Origin: Rothia mucilaginosa
GTDB lineage: Bacteria; Actinomycetota; Actinomycetes; Actinomycetales; Micrococcaceae
Direction of reading: 5' to 3'
Length of the DNA: 64,000 nucleotides
Assembly: GCF_001548235.1 (NCBI RefSeq)
Contig: NZ_AP014938.1
Span: 1,674,001-1,738,000 of the forward strand
Shown: piece by piece, positions 34,411 through 42,307 of the stretch
Position numbering within the stretch: the first letter of the stretch is position 1
Layout: each line of letters starts with the position of its first letter
Program-made: the position numbers and the translations under genes
Notes under the pieces: model-generated
Database searches by the model: none
Seen by the model: only the letters and a program-made list of their open reading frames with translations
Told to the model about the DNA's origin: nothing

Positions 34411-35003
34411 TTTCTTTCTGGGTTATAGGACACTACGTGTTGCTGGTTGGGTGACTTTTCGGCTTTCTGGTGCGGGAAAGTCACTCTTTCAGTTGGTCGT
34501 GTTTGCCTCGTTCCTGTGAATACTGCATCGTGCTCTGTGTGTGGCTGCCCCATGATCCGTCACGGTAAGAAGTCAACAGGAGGTCCTTTGAAGATCGCGG
34601 TGGTAGAAGTCCGCTCATCATCAAGGACCTCGACCTCTACCCACAACCCCCGACCAATACCTGGTCACCCACACTCAACTCGGAAGAGCCGGAAATAGCC
34701 TTCGTGATAGCGGAATAAAACGAAGGTGTGGAACTTGCAAGGACCGATCTCAAACTGGGATTCGATAGAACAGTTTAGCAAACGCTGACTTCGCTTTGCC
34801 GTCACTTGGAAACCTATCCGTTGGAAGTGCAGCTATCCTCACATACGCTTTTCCAAGTGAAGTATAGCTATGCACGTTTCACCGACGTTAGTAAAAACCC
34901 CGAACTTATCGCAGCCAACAGAAACCCGGTAGAAAATATATAGGAGCCAAAGGTGGCGCCTTTTAAAATCCAAGTCGTGGGAACGACAGCAAACAAGATC
35001 GGT
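34411..35003. other. Islet right part: transposase remnant and AT-rich DNA
   Basis: After the zinc-ribbon remnant (34516-34580), the sequence becomes AT-rich. Inverted TCACTTGGAA (34802-34811) and TTCCAAGTGA (34851-34860) flank 39 bases. No open frame with protein-like composition is seen up to the right attachment repeat. Confidence 0.5.
34516..34580 (+). pseudogene. Transposase N-terminal zinc-ribbon remnant
   Basis: A GTG-started frame reads VNTASCSVCGCPMIRHGKKS, the C-x2-C zinc-ribbon opening with the M-(I/V)-(R/K)-HG-x(2,3)-(S/T) motif that starts IS1249-like and related transposases. The second Cys pair and the catalytic part are missing; the frame runs into unrelated sequence at about 34580. 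Assignment rests on this short motif only. Confidence 0.4.
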
Positions 35004-35035
35004 GAGGTCGCAGGTTCAAATCCTGTCCCCGCAAC
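35004..35035 (+). repeat. Right attachment-site repeat (attR)
   Basis: Exact 32-base copy of the tRNA-fMet 3' part (31683-31714), without the 5' half of the tRNA. The next bases are GGATAACTCC, then a strong terminator. Confidence 0.85.
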
Positions 35036-35039
35036 GGAT

Positions 35040-35068
35040 AACTCCCGATAGCTTAGCTATCGGGAGTT
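35040..35068 (+). terminator. Terminator after attR, probably the ancestral tRNA-fMet terminator
   Basis: Arms 35040-35052 and 35056-35068 (AACTCCCGATAGC), TTA loop, then a T-run (TTTTT). It lies five bases after the tRNA fragment, the normal place for a tRNA terminator. Confidence 0.85.
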
Positions 35069-35069
35069 T

Positions 35070-36333
35070 TTTTATTCCCTAAAACCCGTACTCCCGCCGA
35101 CCTGTCTCCTTCTGCTGTCCTCCCGTCACCTTCCGACCGCCGGTCTGCCTTCTTTCGCCACCTTCCTGCACCTTTCCTGTCGGCGACCTGTCTTCATTTG
35201 CCGCCTACTTTTCTTCTTCTTGTGCTACCTTTCTGCCGCCTGCTGGGCGGCTTTCTTTATATCTCCTGCCTCTCCGTATCTCCTGCCTTCTGTAATCTGC
35301 GGAGGGGGTCTTCTGAACCTTGTCGGGGCGGTGCTTCGGGGAGACTGATGGGGGGGGGGCAGCCTGCTGCCCCTTCCGGGGTGCTTGAGGTGGATCTTTC
35401 GGCCTCTCGAAACCCCTCTTGAAACCTCCTCACGGAATTTCATAGAACCGTCGTGAAAGTACCCTGGACTGGTTTCGGAACGTCTCCCGATGCGTCTTTC
35501 GAGGTATTCCTCAGTCCGTCTATCGGGGCTTCAAGCGGGTGTGCCCATGGGGGTGGTGGAGTCACTTCCGAGCGGTTGCTGGAGGGTGGTTACGCCTTCT
35601 TGAGACGCTGCTTTTGAGCTCCTTGAAAGGGGATCTGAAAGGGGTCCTGAAGGGGGCTCTGGGGCGGGTCTCAAGAGCGTGATGAGGGGTCCGATAGGAT
35701 GCCTGGGTGGGGGAGTGGCGAGGGGGCTGTTTTTGCCTCAAAGTGCATTCTCAAAGTGGAATATGCGAAAGGTGCCTATATTCCGGGCTTGGAAATCACC
35801 CGTTTTGCCCCGGAATTCCGCGGTTTTTGGCAAAAATTGGGCTTCGAGTGCAACAATTCACTCTGAAAGTGATTGTAATCACATACGAAACATTCAAGTT
35901 AATTGTAGAGTTTTTTGAAACTCTTTCAAAAAACGCTCAAAAACCCCGGAAAATCAAGGAAAAATAGCCCATTCAACCTCTACTTGAGGGTGATTCAAGT
36001 TAAACTAGAAGCTTAGAAAAAGCTCTTGTTAAGATTGAATCTTGTTCGATACCCAAAAATAGCCCCAAAAAACCGCTGGAAAAGGCTTTTTGACCTGGTA
36101 GCTTTGAGTACGTGGTCACCGCGGTCCGCCGCGTAGCTCTCCGAAATGAATACTGCACCCCTCCATCACACGAGGAAACCCCCGCAACACACACGGGACG
36201 GTTACTGGACTTGCTCCATGCGGCATCACATTCGCAGGCCGACCGCCTATAGGCTTCTCACCTATAGACCACCTATCACTCAACCACTCTCGGGCGTCCG
36301 CGCCCCACGAAACACCAACAACGAGGACAACCC
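35070..36333. other. Gene-free region with strand skew, G-tract and AT-rich leader
   Basis: From 35075 to 35290 the + strand is almost all pyrimidine, with repeated CTCCTGCC and CGACCTGTCT; from 35290 to 35720 it turns G-rich, with a run of ten G at 35350-35359 and three GAAAGGGG-type units at 35615-35660. From 35740 to 36100 it is AT-rich, with a perfect 11-bp hairpin (35910-35934) and ATTCAAGTTAA at 35892-35902 and 35993-36003. This last part is the likely control region of the SLH protein gene. I see no convincing gene. Confidence 0.55.
35350..35359 (+). repeat. Homopolymer of ten G
   Basis: Ten consecutive G on +, prone to slippage. It lies inside a possible 74-codon frame (35198-35422) with no ribosome site, so a coding role is unlikely. 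Confidence 0.8.
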
Positions 36334-38808
36334 ATGGCACTTCGCCCCCGCACCGTTAAGGCTGGCTCTCTCGCAGCCATCGCCGTACCCTCCGTGCTCG
36401 GTAGCACCCTGGTAGCACCCGCTTCCGCTTTTGCACCCGTCGTTCAGGACATCCCCGGCGCAGCTACCGCAACCCAGGCTCCGAAGTCTCTGTTCACCTC
36501 CACCGTGCAGCCGACCCTCTCTCAGGTTGCTGTGCAGATCCGTCAGCAGGCTGAACAGGTAAAGCAGGCGCAGCAGGCTCCCGCAACGACCGCGGTTCAG
36601 CCCATCCAGAAGACCTACACTGCTCAGGCAACCCCCTCGGCTACCTTCCAGTCCGCACAGGCTGTTCAGGCATCCGCGCAGGCTACCCAGGCGGCTCAGC
36701 CTTCCGCTCAGCCCACCCTGGCACAGGTTGCCCAGACCCCTGTAGCTACCCAGGCTCCCGCAGCTACCCCCGCCGCTCAGCCCGCGCAGACCGTACAGGC
36801 TACCCAGGCGGCATCCGGTGTGGCGGCAACCCGCACCAACCAGACCTTCCTGTCGTACACCTCCCCGGCTGGTACCACCTCGCAGTACCACGTCTACGCT
36901 GAGGGTGTGGACTTCTCCAAGCCCGTTGGTGTTGTCTTCTATTTCGACGGCGACTACTGGCGTAATGACCAGTCCAAGGTCTACGACCCCTCCGGTGAAC
37001 TGGCTCAGATGGCAGCATCCGCAGCGGCACAGAACATGCTGTTCGTGCCCGTCATCTCCCCGGACGCCAACCGTTACGATGCTGGCGTGAGCTGGTGGGA
37101 AGACATGGAGCGTAACGGCGAGTTCTTCCGTTCCTTCGCTTCCTCCTTCATCGCGGCTAACGGCGTGGACTCCTCCAACGTGTGGACCATGGGCTACTCC
37201 GGTGGCGCTGAGTTCATCACCTACGAGCTGAACACCAAGCCCCAGACCTGGCGCAATGGCGGCGGCTCCATTATGGTCGCTGGCGGCGGCCTGGACGAGG
37301 GTACCCCCTCGGCTGCGCTGAAGTCCCAGCCCATGTTCTGGTACGCAAACTCGAACGACGGTACCGGTGAGACCTACCCGCAGACCTGGAGTGCACGAGG
37401 CGCCGTTGAGGGAGGCTACAACGCCTACCGCAACGCCGGCTACACCAACGCTTCCGCGACCGTTCTGAACGGTTCGGGCCACTTCGACTACAACTTCTCG
37501 CAGATTCTGAGCAACTCGCTCTCCAAGGGCAAGGCAACCGCCGCTCCCAGGGTCGAGCAGAAGACCGAACAGAAGGCTGAGCAGAAGCAGCAGAACACTC
37601 AGCGTGCCCGCACCATGAGCTCCGCAACCTACCAGAGCTACACCTCCCCGGCGGGCACCACCTCCCAGTACCACGTGTACGCGAACAACCTGGACTACTC
37701 CAAGCCCGTTGGCGTGGTCTTCTACTTCGACGGTGACTACTGGCAGCGTGACGAGTCCAAGGTCTACACCCCCGACGAGGGCATGCTCGCGGCGATGGGC
37801 AAGATCGCTAATGCCCGCAACATGGTCTTCGTGCCTATTATCTCCCCGGACACCAACGCATCCGGCAACGGCATCACCTGGTGGGAAGACATGAACACCA
37901 ACGGTGAGTTCTTCCGCTCCTTCGCTTCCTCCTTCATCGGCCAGAACAACCTGGACGCTTCCCAGGTGTGGACCATGGGCTACTCCGGTGGCGCTGAATT
38001 CATCACCTACGAGCTGACCGACCACAACACCGCATGGCGTAACGGCGGCGGCTCCATCATGGTTGCAGGCGGCGACTCGGACGGCTCTGTGGACGCTGAT
38101 GCAACCACCAAGGGTCTGCCCATGTACTGGTGGGTTGGCGCGAACGACACCTCCGGTAACACCTACCCCGTCACCTGGAGCGCACGTGGCGCAGTCGAGT
38201 CCGGCTACAACGCATACCTGGGCGCTGGCTTCTCCGACGCCCGCGTGAAGCTGATTGACGGCTTCAGCCACCACGACTACGACCTGCCGCACATCCTGGC
38301 GTCCTCCCTGGACTTCGCCGGTAAGACCCCCGCGCTGGGCTACCGCGACCTGTCCGACTCGGACCCGAACTACAACGAGATCAGCTGGAACTCTGATCGC
38401 CGCATCATGCTCGGCTTCGCGGACGGCACCTTCCGCCCGAACGCATCGGTCAACCGTGCACAGCTGGCAACCTACCTGTACCGCGTGGCTGGTCGCCCCG
38501 CCGTGAACGCACCGGCTGTTTCACCGTTCAGCGACGTTCCGGTCAACCACCCCGCGTACAAGGAGATTTTCTGGCTGAGCCAGCAGGGCATCAGCGGTAG
38601 CGACTTCCGCCCCCTGGAGGCCGTCACTGAGTCCACCATGGCTGAGTTCATGTACCGTGCAGCTGGCTCCCCGGCACAGGCTCAGGGCGGCTACGCGTCC
38701 CAGGCTCTGGCGTGGGCAGCCTCCAACGGTATTGGTACCGGTTCCACCTCCAACGCTGCGGTTACCCGCTCCGCGATGGCAGGCTACCTGTACATCTACG
38801 CGAACTAA
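36334..38808 (+). CDS. Secreted surface protein: duplicated hydrolase domain plus SLH repeats
   Basis: 824 residues. Signal peptide at 1-34, cleaved near PASAFA. Residues about 35-165 are a Gln/Ala/Pro/Thr-rich linker. Two near-identical domains follow (about 167-385 and 430-650): each has SYTSPAGTTSQYHVYA, VGVVFYFDGDYW, MGYSGGAEFITYEL (nucleophile Ser289 and Ser551 in G-x-S-x-G) and a late His (HFDY, HHDY), i.e. the alpha/beta-hydrolase esterase pattern. A Lys/Gln/Glu spacer separates them. From about 670 come SLH-like repeats (FADGTFRPNASVNRAQLATY), expected to bind wall polymers. Substrate unknown. CGAGGAC precedes the ATG. Expression probably controlled from the long AT-rich leader. Confidence 0.85.
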   Translation: MALRPRTVKAGSLAAIAVPSVLGSTLVAPASAFAPVVQDIPGAATATQAPKSLFTSTVQPTLSQVAVQIRQQAEQVKQAQQAPATTAVQPIQKTYTAQATPSATFQSAQAVQASAQATQAAQPSAQPTLAQVAQTPVATQAPAATPAAQPAQTVQATQAASGVAATRTNQTFLSYTSPAGTTSQYHVYAEGVDFSKPVGVVFYFDGDYWRNDQSKVYDPSGELAQMAASAAAQNMLFVPVISPDANRYDAGVSWWEDMERNGEFFRSFASSFIAANGVDSSNVWTMGYSGGAEFITYELNTKPQTWRNGGGSIMVAGGGLDEGTPSAALKSQPMFWYANSNDGTGETYPQTWSARGAVEGGYNAYRNAGYTNASATVLNGSGHFDYNFSQILSNSLSKGKATAAPRVEQKTEQKAEQKQQNTQRARTMSSATYQSYTSPAGTTSQYHVYANNLDYSKPVGVVFYFDGDYWQRDESKVYTPDEGMLAAMGKIANARNMVFVPIISPDTNASGNGITWWEDMNTNGEFFRSFASSFIGQNNLDASQVWTMGYSGGAEFITYELTDHNTAWRNGGGSIMVAGGDSDGSVDADATTKGLPMYWWVGANDTSGNTYPVTWSARGAVESGYNAYLGAGFSDARVKLIDGFSHHDYDLPHILASSLDFAGKTPALGYRDLSDSDPNYNEISWNSDRRIMLGFADGTFRPNASVNRAQLATYLYRVAGRPAVNAPAVSPFSDVPVNHPAYKEIFWLSQQGISGSDFRPLEAVTESTMAEFMYRAAGSPAQAQGGYASQALAWAASNGIGTGSTSNAAVTRSAMAGYLYIYAN

Positions 38809-38830
38809 GGCTCGCATCCCCTAACGCACA

Positions 38831-38875
38831 AAGATCCGCCCCGTTCCTGATGAGTTAAGGAACGGGGCGGATCTT
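38831..38875. terminator. Bidirectional terminator between SLH protein and pspA
   Basis: Perfect 18-bp arms (38831-38848 and 38858-38875; core GATCCGCCCCGTTCC), nine-base loop, between convergent genes. Confidence 0.85.
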
Positions 38876-38913
38876 TATAGGTTTAGCTCAAGAAGCTATG
38901 CGCTAGACCGGGC

Positions 38914-39678
38914 TTAGAGGGTCTGGGTGGGAGCTTCCACAGCCAGGGGAGCCGGAGCAGCCGGAGCGTTCTTTGCCTTCAGAGCAGCCAGGCGAGCGTC
39001 CAGCTCGGTCTCGCGCTCCATCTGGTCCAGGGTGTTGAACTGTGCGTCCAGGGAGGAAGCTGCCAGTTCCTGCTGACCGATGACGCGTGCCTCTTCGCGG
39101 CGAACCTTCTCTTCGAAGCGGCTCATCTCGCTGGTCGGGTCCAGAACGTCGAACGCCTTCAGAGCGTCGTTCACCTGGGTCTGAGCTGCTGCGGTCTTCT
39201 GACGTGCGGTCAGCTCATCGCGCTTGTACTTGACCTCTTCAAGCTTGGAGCGCATCTTCTCCAGGCCGTCCTTGAGCTGGTTGACAACCTGAGTCTGGGA
39301 AGCCAGCTGAGGCTCAACAGCCTGTGCAGCCTTCTCAGCCAGCAGCTGCTTGTTCAGAGCGATCTTAGCGAGGTTGTCGAACTTGTCAGCGTTGGCAACG
39401 TCGCCAGCTGCGCGGAATTCATCAGCCTTGTTAGAAGCTGCCAGAGCCTTGGTGCCCCATTCCTGAGCGGCCTTGACGTCCTCTGCGTGGTCCTTCTCGA
39501 GCAGACGCAGGTTGCCGATGGTCTGTGCTACTGCAGCTTCCGCCTCGCGGATGTTGTTGGTGTAGTCACGAACCATCTGGTCCAGCATCTTCTCCGGGTC
39601 CTCAGCTGCATCAATCAGAGCGTTGATGTTTGCCTTAGTGAGCTGTGCAATACGGCCGAAGATGGTCTGCTTAGCCAT
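38914..39678 (-). CDS. pspA: PspA/IM30 family envelope-stress protein
   Basis: 254 residues, nearly all alpha-helical. N-terminus KQTIFGRIAQLTKANINALID and AEDPEKMLDQMVRDYTNNI are the family signature; long coiled coils follow (about 25-220). It binds the inner face of the cytoplasmic membrane and forms ESCRT-III-like assemblies in relatives. The C-terminus is a short Ala/Pro tail. The ATG is preceded by GGAGATT. The next gene upstream on - is a TPM-domain protein, a common neighbour of PspA-like genes. Confidence 0.92.
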   Translation of the reverse strand: MAKQTIFGRIAQLTKANINALIDAAEDPEKMLDQMVRDYTNNIREAEAAVAQTIGNLRLLEKDHAEDVKAAQEWGTKALAASNKADEFRAAGDVANADKFDNLAKIALNKQLLAEKAAQAVEPQLASQTQVVNQLKDGLEKMRSKLEEVKYKRDELTARQKTAAAQTQVNDALKAFDVLDPTSEMSRFEEKVRREEARVIGQQELAASSLDAQFNTLDQMERETELDARLAALKAKNAPAAPAPLAVEAPTQTL

Positions 39679-39960
39679 AATCTCCTACTTTCTGTTCACG
39701 GGCTGCGGGGGAGCACTACGCTCCTCGTGAGCCGTGCCCGTACAACTAATTATGTGGCAGATTTCTGGGTGCATGCTGTGAAAATGATGCACGCCTGATT
39801 TCTGTTACCTAAACTTTTGGTAAATTGCCTCGGGTGTTTTCCGACTGGGGAAAAAACCGGTGAGGTAAGCTACGTGCCCTGCCGGTCAGACTGTAGAAAA
39901 ATCTGCAGAAACCGACCGGCAGGATCGCCAGCACCGGCAGGACTGCCAGTGTGGAGGCGG

Positions 39961-42027
39961 TTAGAAGCTGCCGCCGTCACCGCCGCCGCTGCCCCAATCG
40001 CCGCCTCCGCTGAAGCCGCCGCCCCAGCTGCCTCCGCTACTACCGCCACTGCTGTGGCCGCCGCTGCTACCCCAGCTACTGGTGCCGGAGTTCATTGCGG
40101 TCATCAGAGCGCCCAGCAGCAGACCCTTCGCCAGGTCACCGCCGAAGCTACCGCCGCCGCGGTCGTTCTGGTTGTTGTAGTAGTTGCCGACCTCGCTCTG
40201 AGCGCGGTTCTGTGCGTCGGTTGCCTTCTGGATAGCCATATTGGCTTCCTTCATGGCGTTCAGCGGATCCGAAGAAGCCAGGCGCTGAGCCTGACCCAGG
40301 TGACGCTCCGCCTCAGAAACAGCGGTCAGGGTCATCGGGCCCACCGCAGCGCGGCGGTTATTGATGTAGCTACGCGCACCGTTCACCGCAGCGTAGGCAG
40401 AACGCATCGTACGATCCAGGTTCTGCGAAGCCGCACGAGAACGCTCGCGGGTAGCACGCATATTCGTCATGGCCTTATCCAGCTCAGCGGAGAGCTGATG
40501 TAGCTGGTTCGCCAGAGTCAGCGGGTCATTCGGGCGAGCCGAAGCACTCTGGTTGACCTGGTTGAGCACCGCCTCCATACCGGCGGCGACCGCACCCAAA
40601 TCATCGCGACGCTGAGAAGCAGCGAGGCTCTTCGCCTCAGCCACGTCACGCTGAATGCTCAGCAGGTCGGTGCTCAGACCCAACTGAGCCTGCTCCAGCT
40701 CCTGTGAGCGGGTATTCACAGCCGCACCCAGCGCCTGAATTTGCGAGGCGGCTTCCTCCGCGGTGCGCAGGTGAGCAACCGCCTCCGAACGTGCCGTAGC
40801 AATGGTCGCCTGAGCCTTCTCAACCTCAGCAGCGCACAGCACCATGTTCGACTCCAACAGGGCAGGAGTCTTCGAAATGGGCTCCAGTGCGCTGGGCAGG
40901 TAACGTTCCCTCATCGCGTGGTACTGGGCGGTAATCTCTTCCACCGAAGCACGCAGCTGCGGCAGACGCTGAGCCAGAGCCTCAATAGCTTGGGGTGCCT
41001 CCTGCTCCAAGTTGCGCAACTGAGCCAGCTTAGCGTCCTGTTCCTGAGCGATACGGGTAACTTCTTGAGAGTTATCAATAATCTCAGTCAACCAGGCACG
41101 CTGCTCGGCCTCAGTGTCGGGAATGCTATCGGTCAGGAGCTGCTGACGCTGGAAGGACTTACGCATCAAATCCTCAGCGCGCGCAATCTCCTGAGCGAAC
41201 TCGGTGACCTGCTGATCGGTGTACTGGGCGCGCGCGAACTCGAGCTCCTGCTTCGCATGGCTCATCGTCGTATCAGCCTGCAACAGGGCGCTACCGGCGC
41301 GAGTGCGCAGCTCCTCCAGCGGAACCTCCGGGATGGGGGAGTAGTTACGAGGCGCACCGTAGGAACGCTGAGGCTGCTGCTGAGCGTTCTTCTTCTTGCG
41401 GCGACGGTACATCGCGTAACCACCAGCACCAACAGCTGCCGCCGCGCCCACACCGAGCACGCCGGTTACCACACCGGAAGAGCTACCGCCCTTCTGAGCC
41501 TCAATACCCTCAACCGCAGCAAGAGCTGCACCCGCATAGTCGCTGTTCTGCAGCTTCGGCTTAATGTAGTTCTGGTACACCTTCGTCTGCTGATCGCTCG
41601 AAAGAGTCTTGGTGCTACCTGCCAAGAAATACGCCTGGCGGGACTCGGTCGCAATTACCAGCACCACATCGGCAGAACCCCAATTGTTCTTCGTGGCAAG
41701 CGCCTTCGTCCAGCTCGAAGAAGTAGACGGGTTCTCGAACTTATCAATGGTCACCACGTGCAAATCCACGTTGTACTTCTTCGACAGATTCGAAATCTTA
41801 GATTTCAGGGTAGCGGTATCACCCAAAGAGTTCGTGGAATCGTACACGGTGGTGCCCGTAATCTGCATCGGGTCAGCAGCCTGTGCCGACGTGCTCAAAA
41901 ATGCAGAACCAGCCGGCAGAACCGCCGGGGCACAAGAAAGACCTGCCGCCAGCACTGTGGCACCCAGAATAGTGCGCAGGCGAGGGCGTGCGGGACGAAT
42001 CTGACGCGCAAAGGCGTGCTCGGTCAT
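39961..42027 (-). CDS. TPM-domain membrane protein with coiled coils (YgcG-like)
   Basis: 688 residues. A signal peptide (1-48) ends near STSAQA. The TPM domain (about 50-175) has VYDSTNSLGDTATLKSKI, DLHVVTIDKF and SADVVLVIATESRQAYFLAG. A membrane span (GVVTGVLGVGAAAAVGAGG, about 185-205) is followed by basic residues (RRRKKK) and about 380 residues of cytoplasmic coiled coil. The end is a Gly/Ser/Trp-rich tail (SWGGGFSGGGDW), typical of this family. Companion of PspA in many actinomycetes. 282 bp separate it from pspA; promoter sites there were not clear. Confidence 0.85.
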   Translation of the reverse strand: MTEHAFARQIRPARPRLRTILGATVLAAGLSCAPAVLPAGSAFLSTSAQAADPMQITGTTVYDSTNSLGDTATLKSKISNLSKKYNVDLHVVTIDKFENPSTSSSWTKALATKNNWGSADVVLVIATESRQAYFLAGSTKTLSSDQQTKVYQNYIKPKLQNSDYAGAALAAVEGIEAQKGGSSSGVVTGVLGVGAAAAVGAGGYAMYRRRKKKNAQQQPQRSYGAPRNYSPIPEVPLEELRTRAGSALLQADTTMSHAKQELEFARAQYTDQQVTEFAQEIARAEDLMRKSFQRQQLLTDSIPDTEAEQRAWLTEIIDNSQEVTRIAQEQDAKLAQLRNLEQEAPQAIEALAQRLPQLRASVEEITAQYHAMRERYLPSALEPISKTPALLESNMVLCAAEVEKAQATIATARSEAVAHLRTAEEAASQIQALGAAVNTRSQELEQAQLGLSTDLLSIQRDVAEAKSLAASQRRDDLGAVAAGMEAVLNQVNQSASARPNDPLTLANQLHQLSAELDKAMTNMRATRERSRAASQNLDRTMRSAYAAVNGARSYINNRRAAVGPMTLTAVSEAERHLGQAQRLASSDPLNAMKEANMAIQKATDAQNRAQSEVGNYYNNQNDRGGGSFGGDLAKGLLLGALMTAMNSGTSSWGSSGGHSSGGSSGGSWGGGFSGGGDWGSGGGDGGSF

Positions 42028-42207
42028 GGTCTTTCCTCCGTTGTCGTGAAGTATGAACGGACCTGCACTTCACGGCGTGCTTGAACATCGCACACCTTAG
42101 TGCTGGTCACATTATTAGTGTAGCGGTGGCTCAGCCACGCAAACACACAGATACGAGAATGTTGCGCCGCTGTTTGCCACCCGTTTACCGACTTCCCAGG
42201 CTTTATA

Positions 42208-42268
42208 CAGGAAAGCCGGTATATAGGAAGCCGGTGTACCGGAAAACCGGTGTGTAGGAAAGCCAGGG
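42208..42268 (+). repeat. Imperfect 15-17-bp tandem repeat
   Basis: About four units of the form (T)AGGAAAGCCGGTRTA run head to tail between the TPM gene and the 773-residue gene. The third unit contains CCGGAAAACCGG, a small palindrome. May act as the 3' structure of the minus-strand upstream gene. Confidence 0.6.
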
Positions 42269-42307
42269 CCTAGCCTCATACTAGACCCCGGCTCACCGGA
42301 TATTCAG

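Larger units (their letters stand above)
31683..35035. mobile_element. Decayed integrative islet at tRNA-fMet
   Basis: 3.35 kb bounded by the 32-base tRNA repeat. It holds its own terminator just after the tRNA, a cluster of ACCGCCT/AGGCGGT repeats, an IS256-family insertion sequence, a protoglobin gene, a truncated ogt, a transposase N-terminal remnant and AT-rich non-coding DNA. No integrase or excisionase remains, so it is immobile by itself. The hairpin after the right repeat (35040-35068) is probably the original tRNA terminator, displaced by the insertion. Confidence 0.75.

Noticed and set aside
35198..35422. Possible phase-variable small protein across the G10 run
   Set aside because: No ribosome site, no recognisable domain, composition follows the skewed DNA.
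36280..38292. 670-codon minus-strand frame opposite the SLH protein
   Set aside because: Val/Gly-rich shadow of repeated domains; the + frame has signal peptide, domains and terminator.
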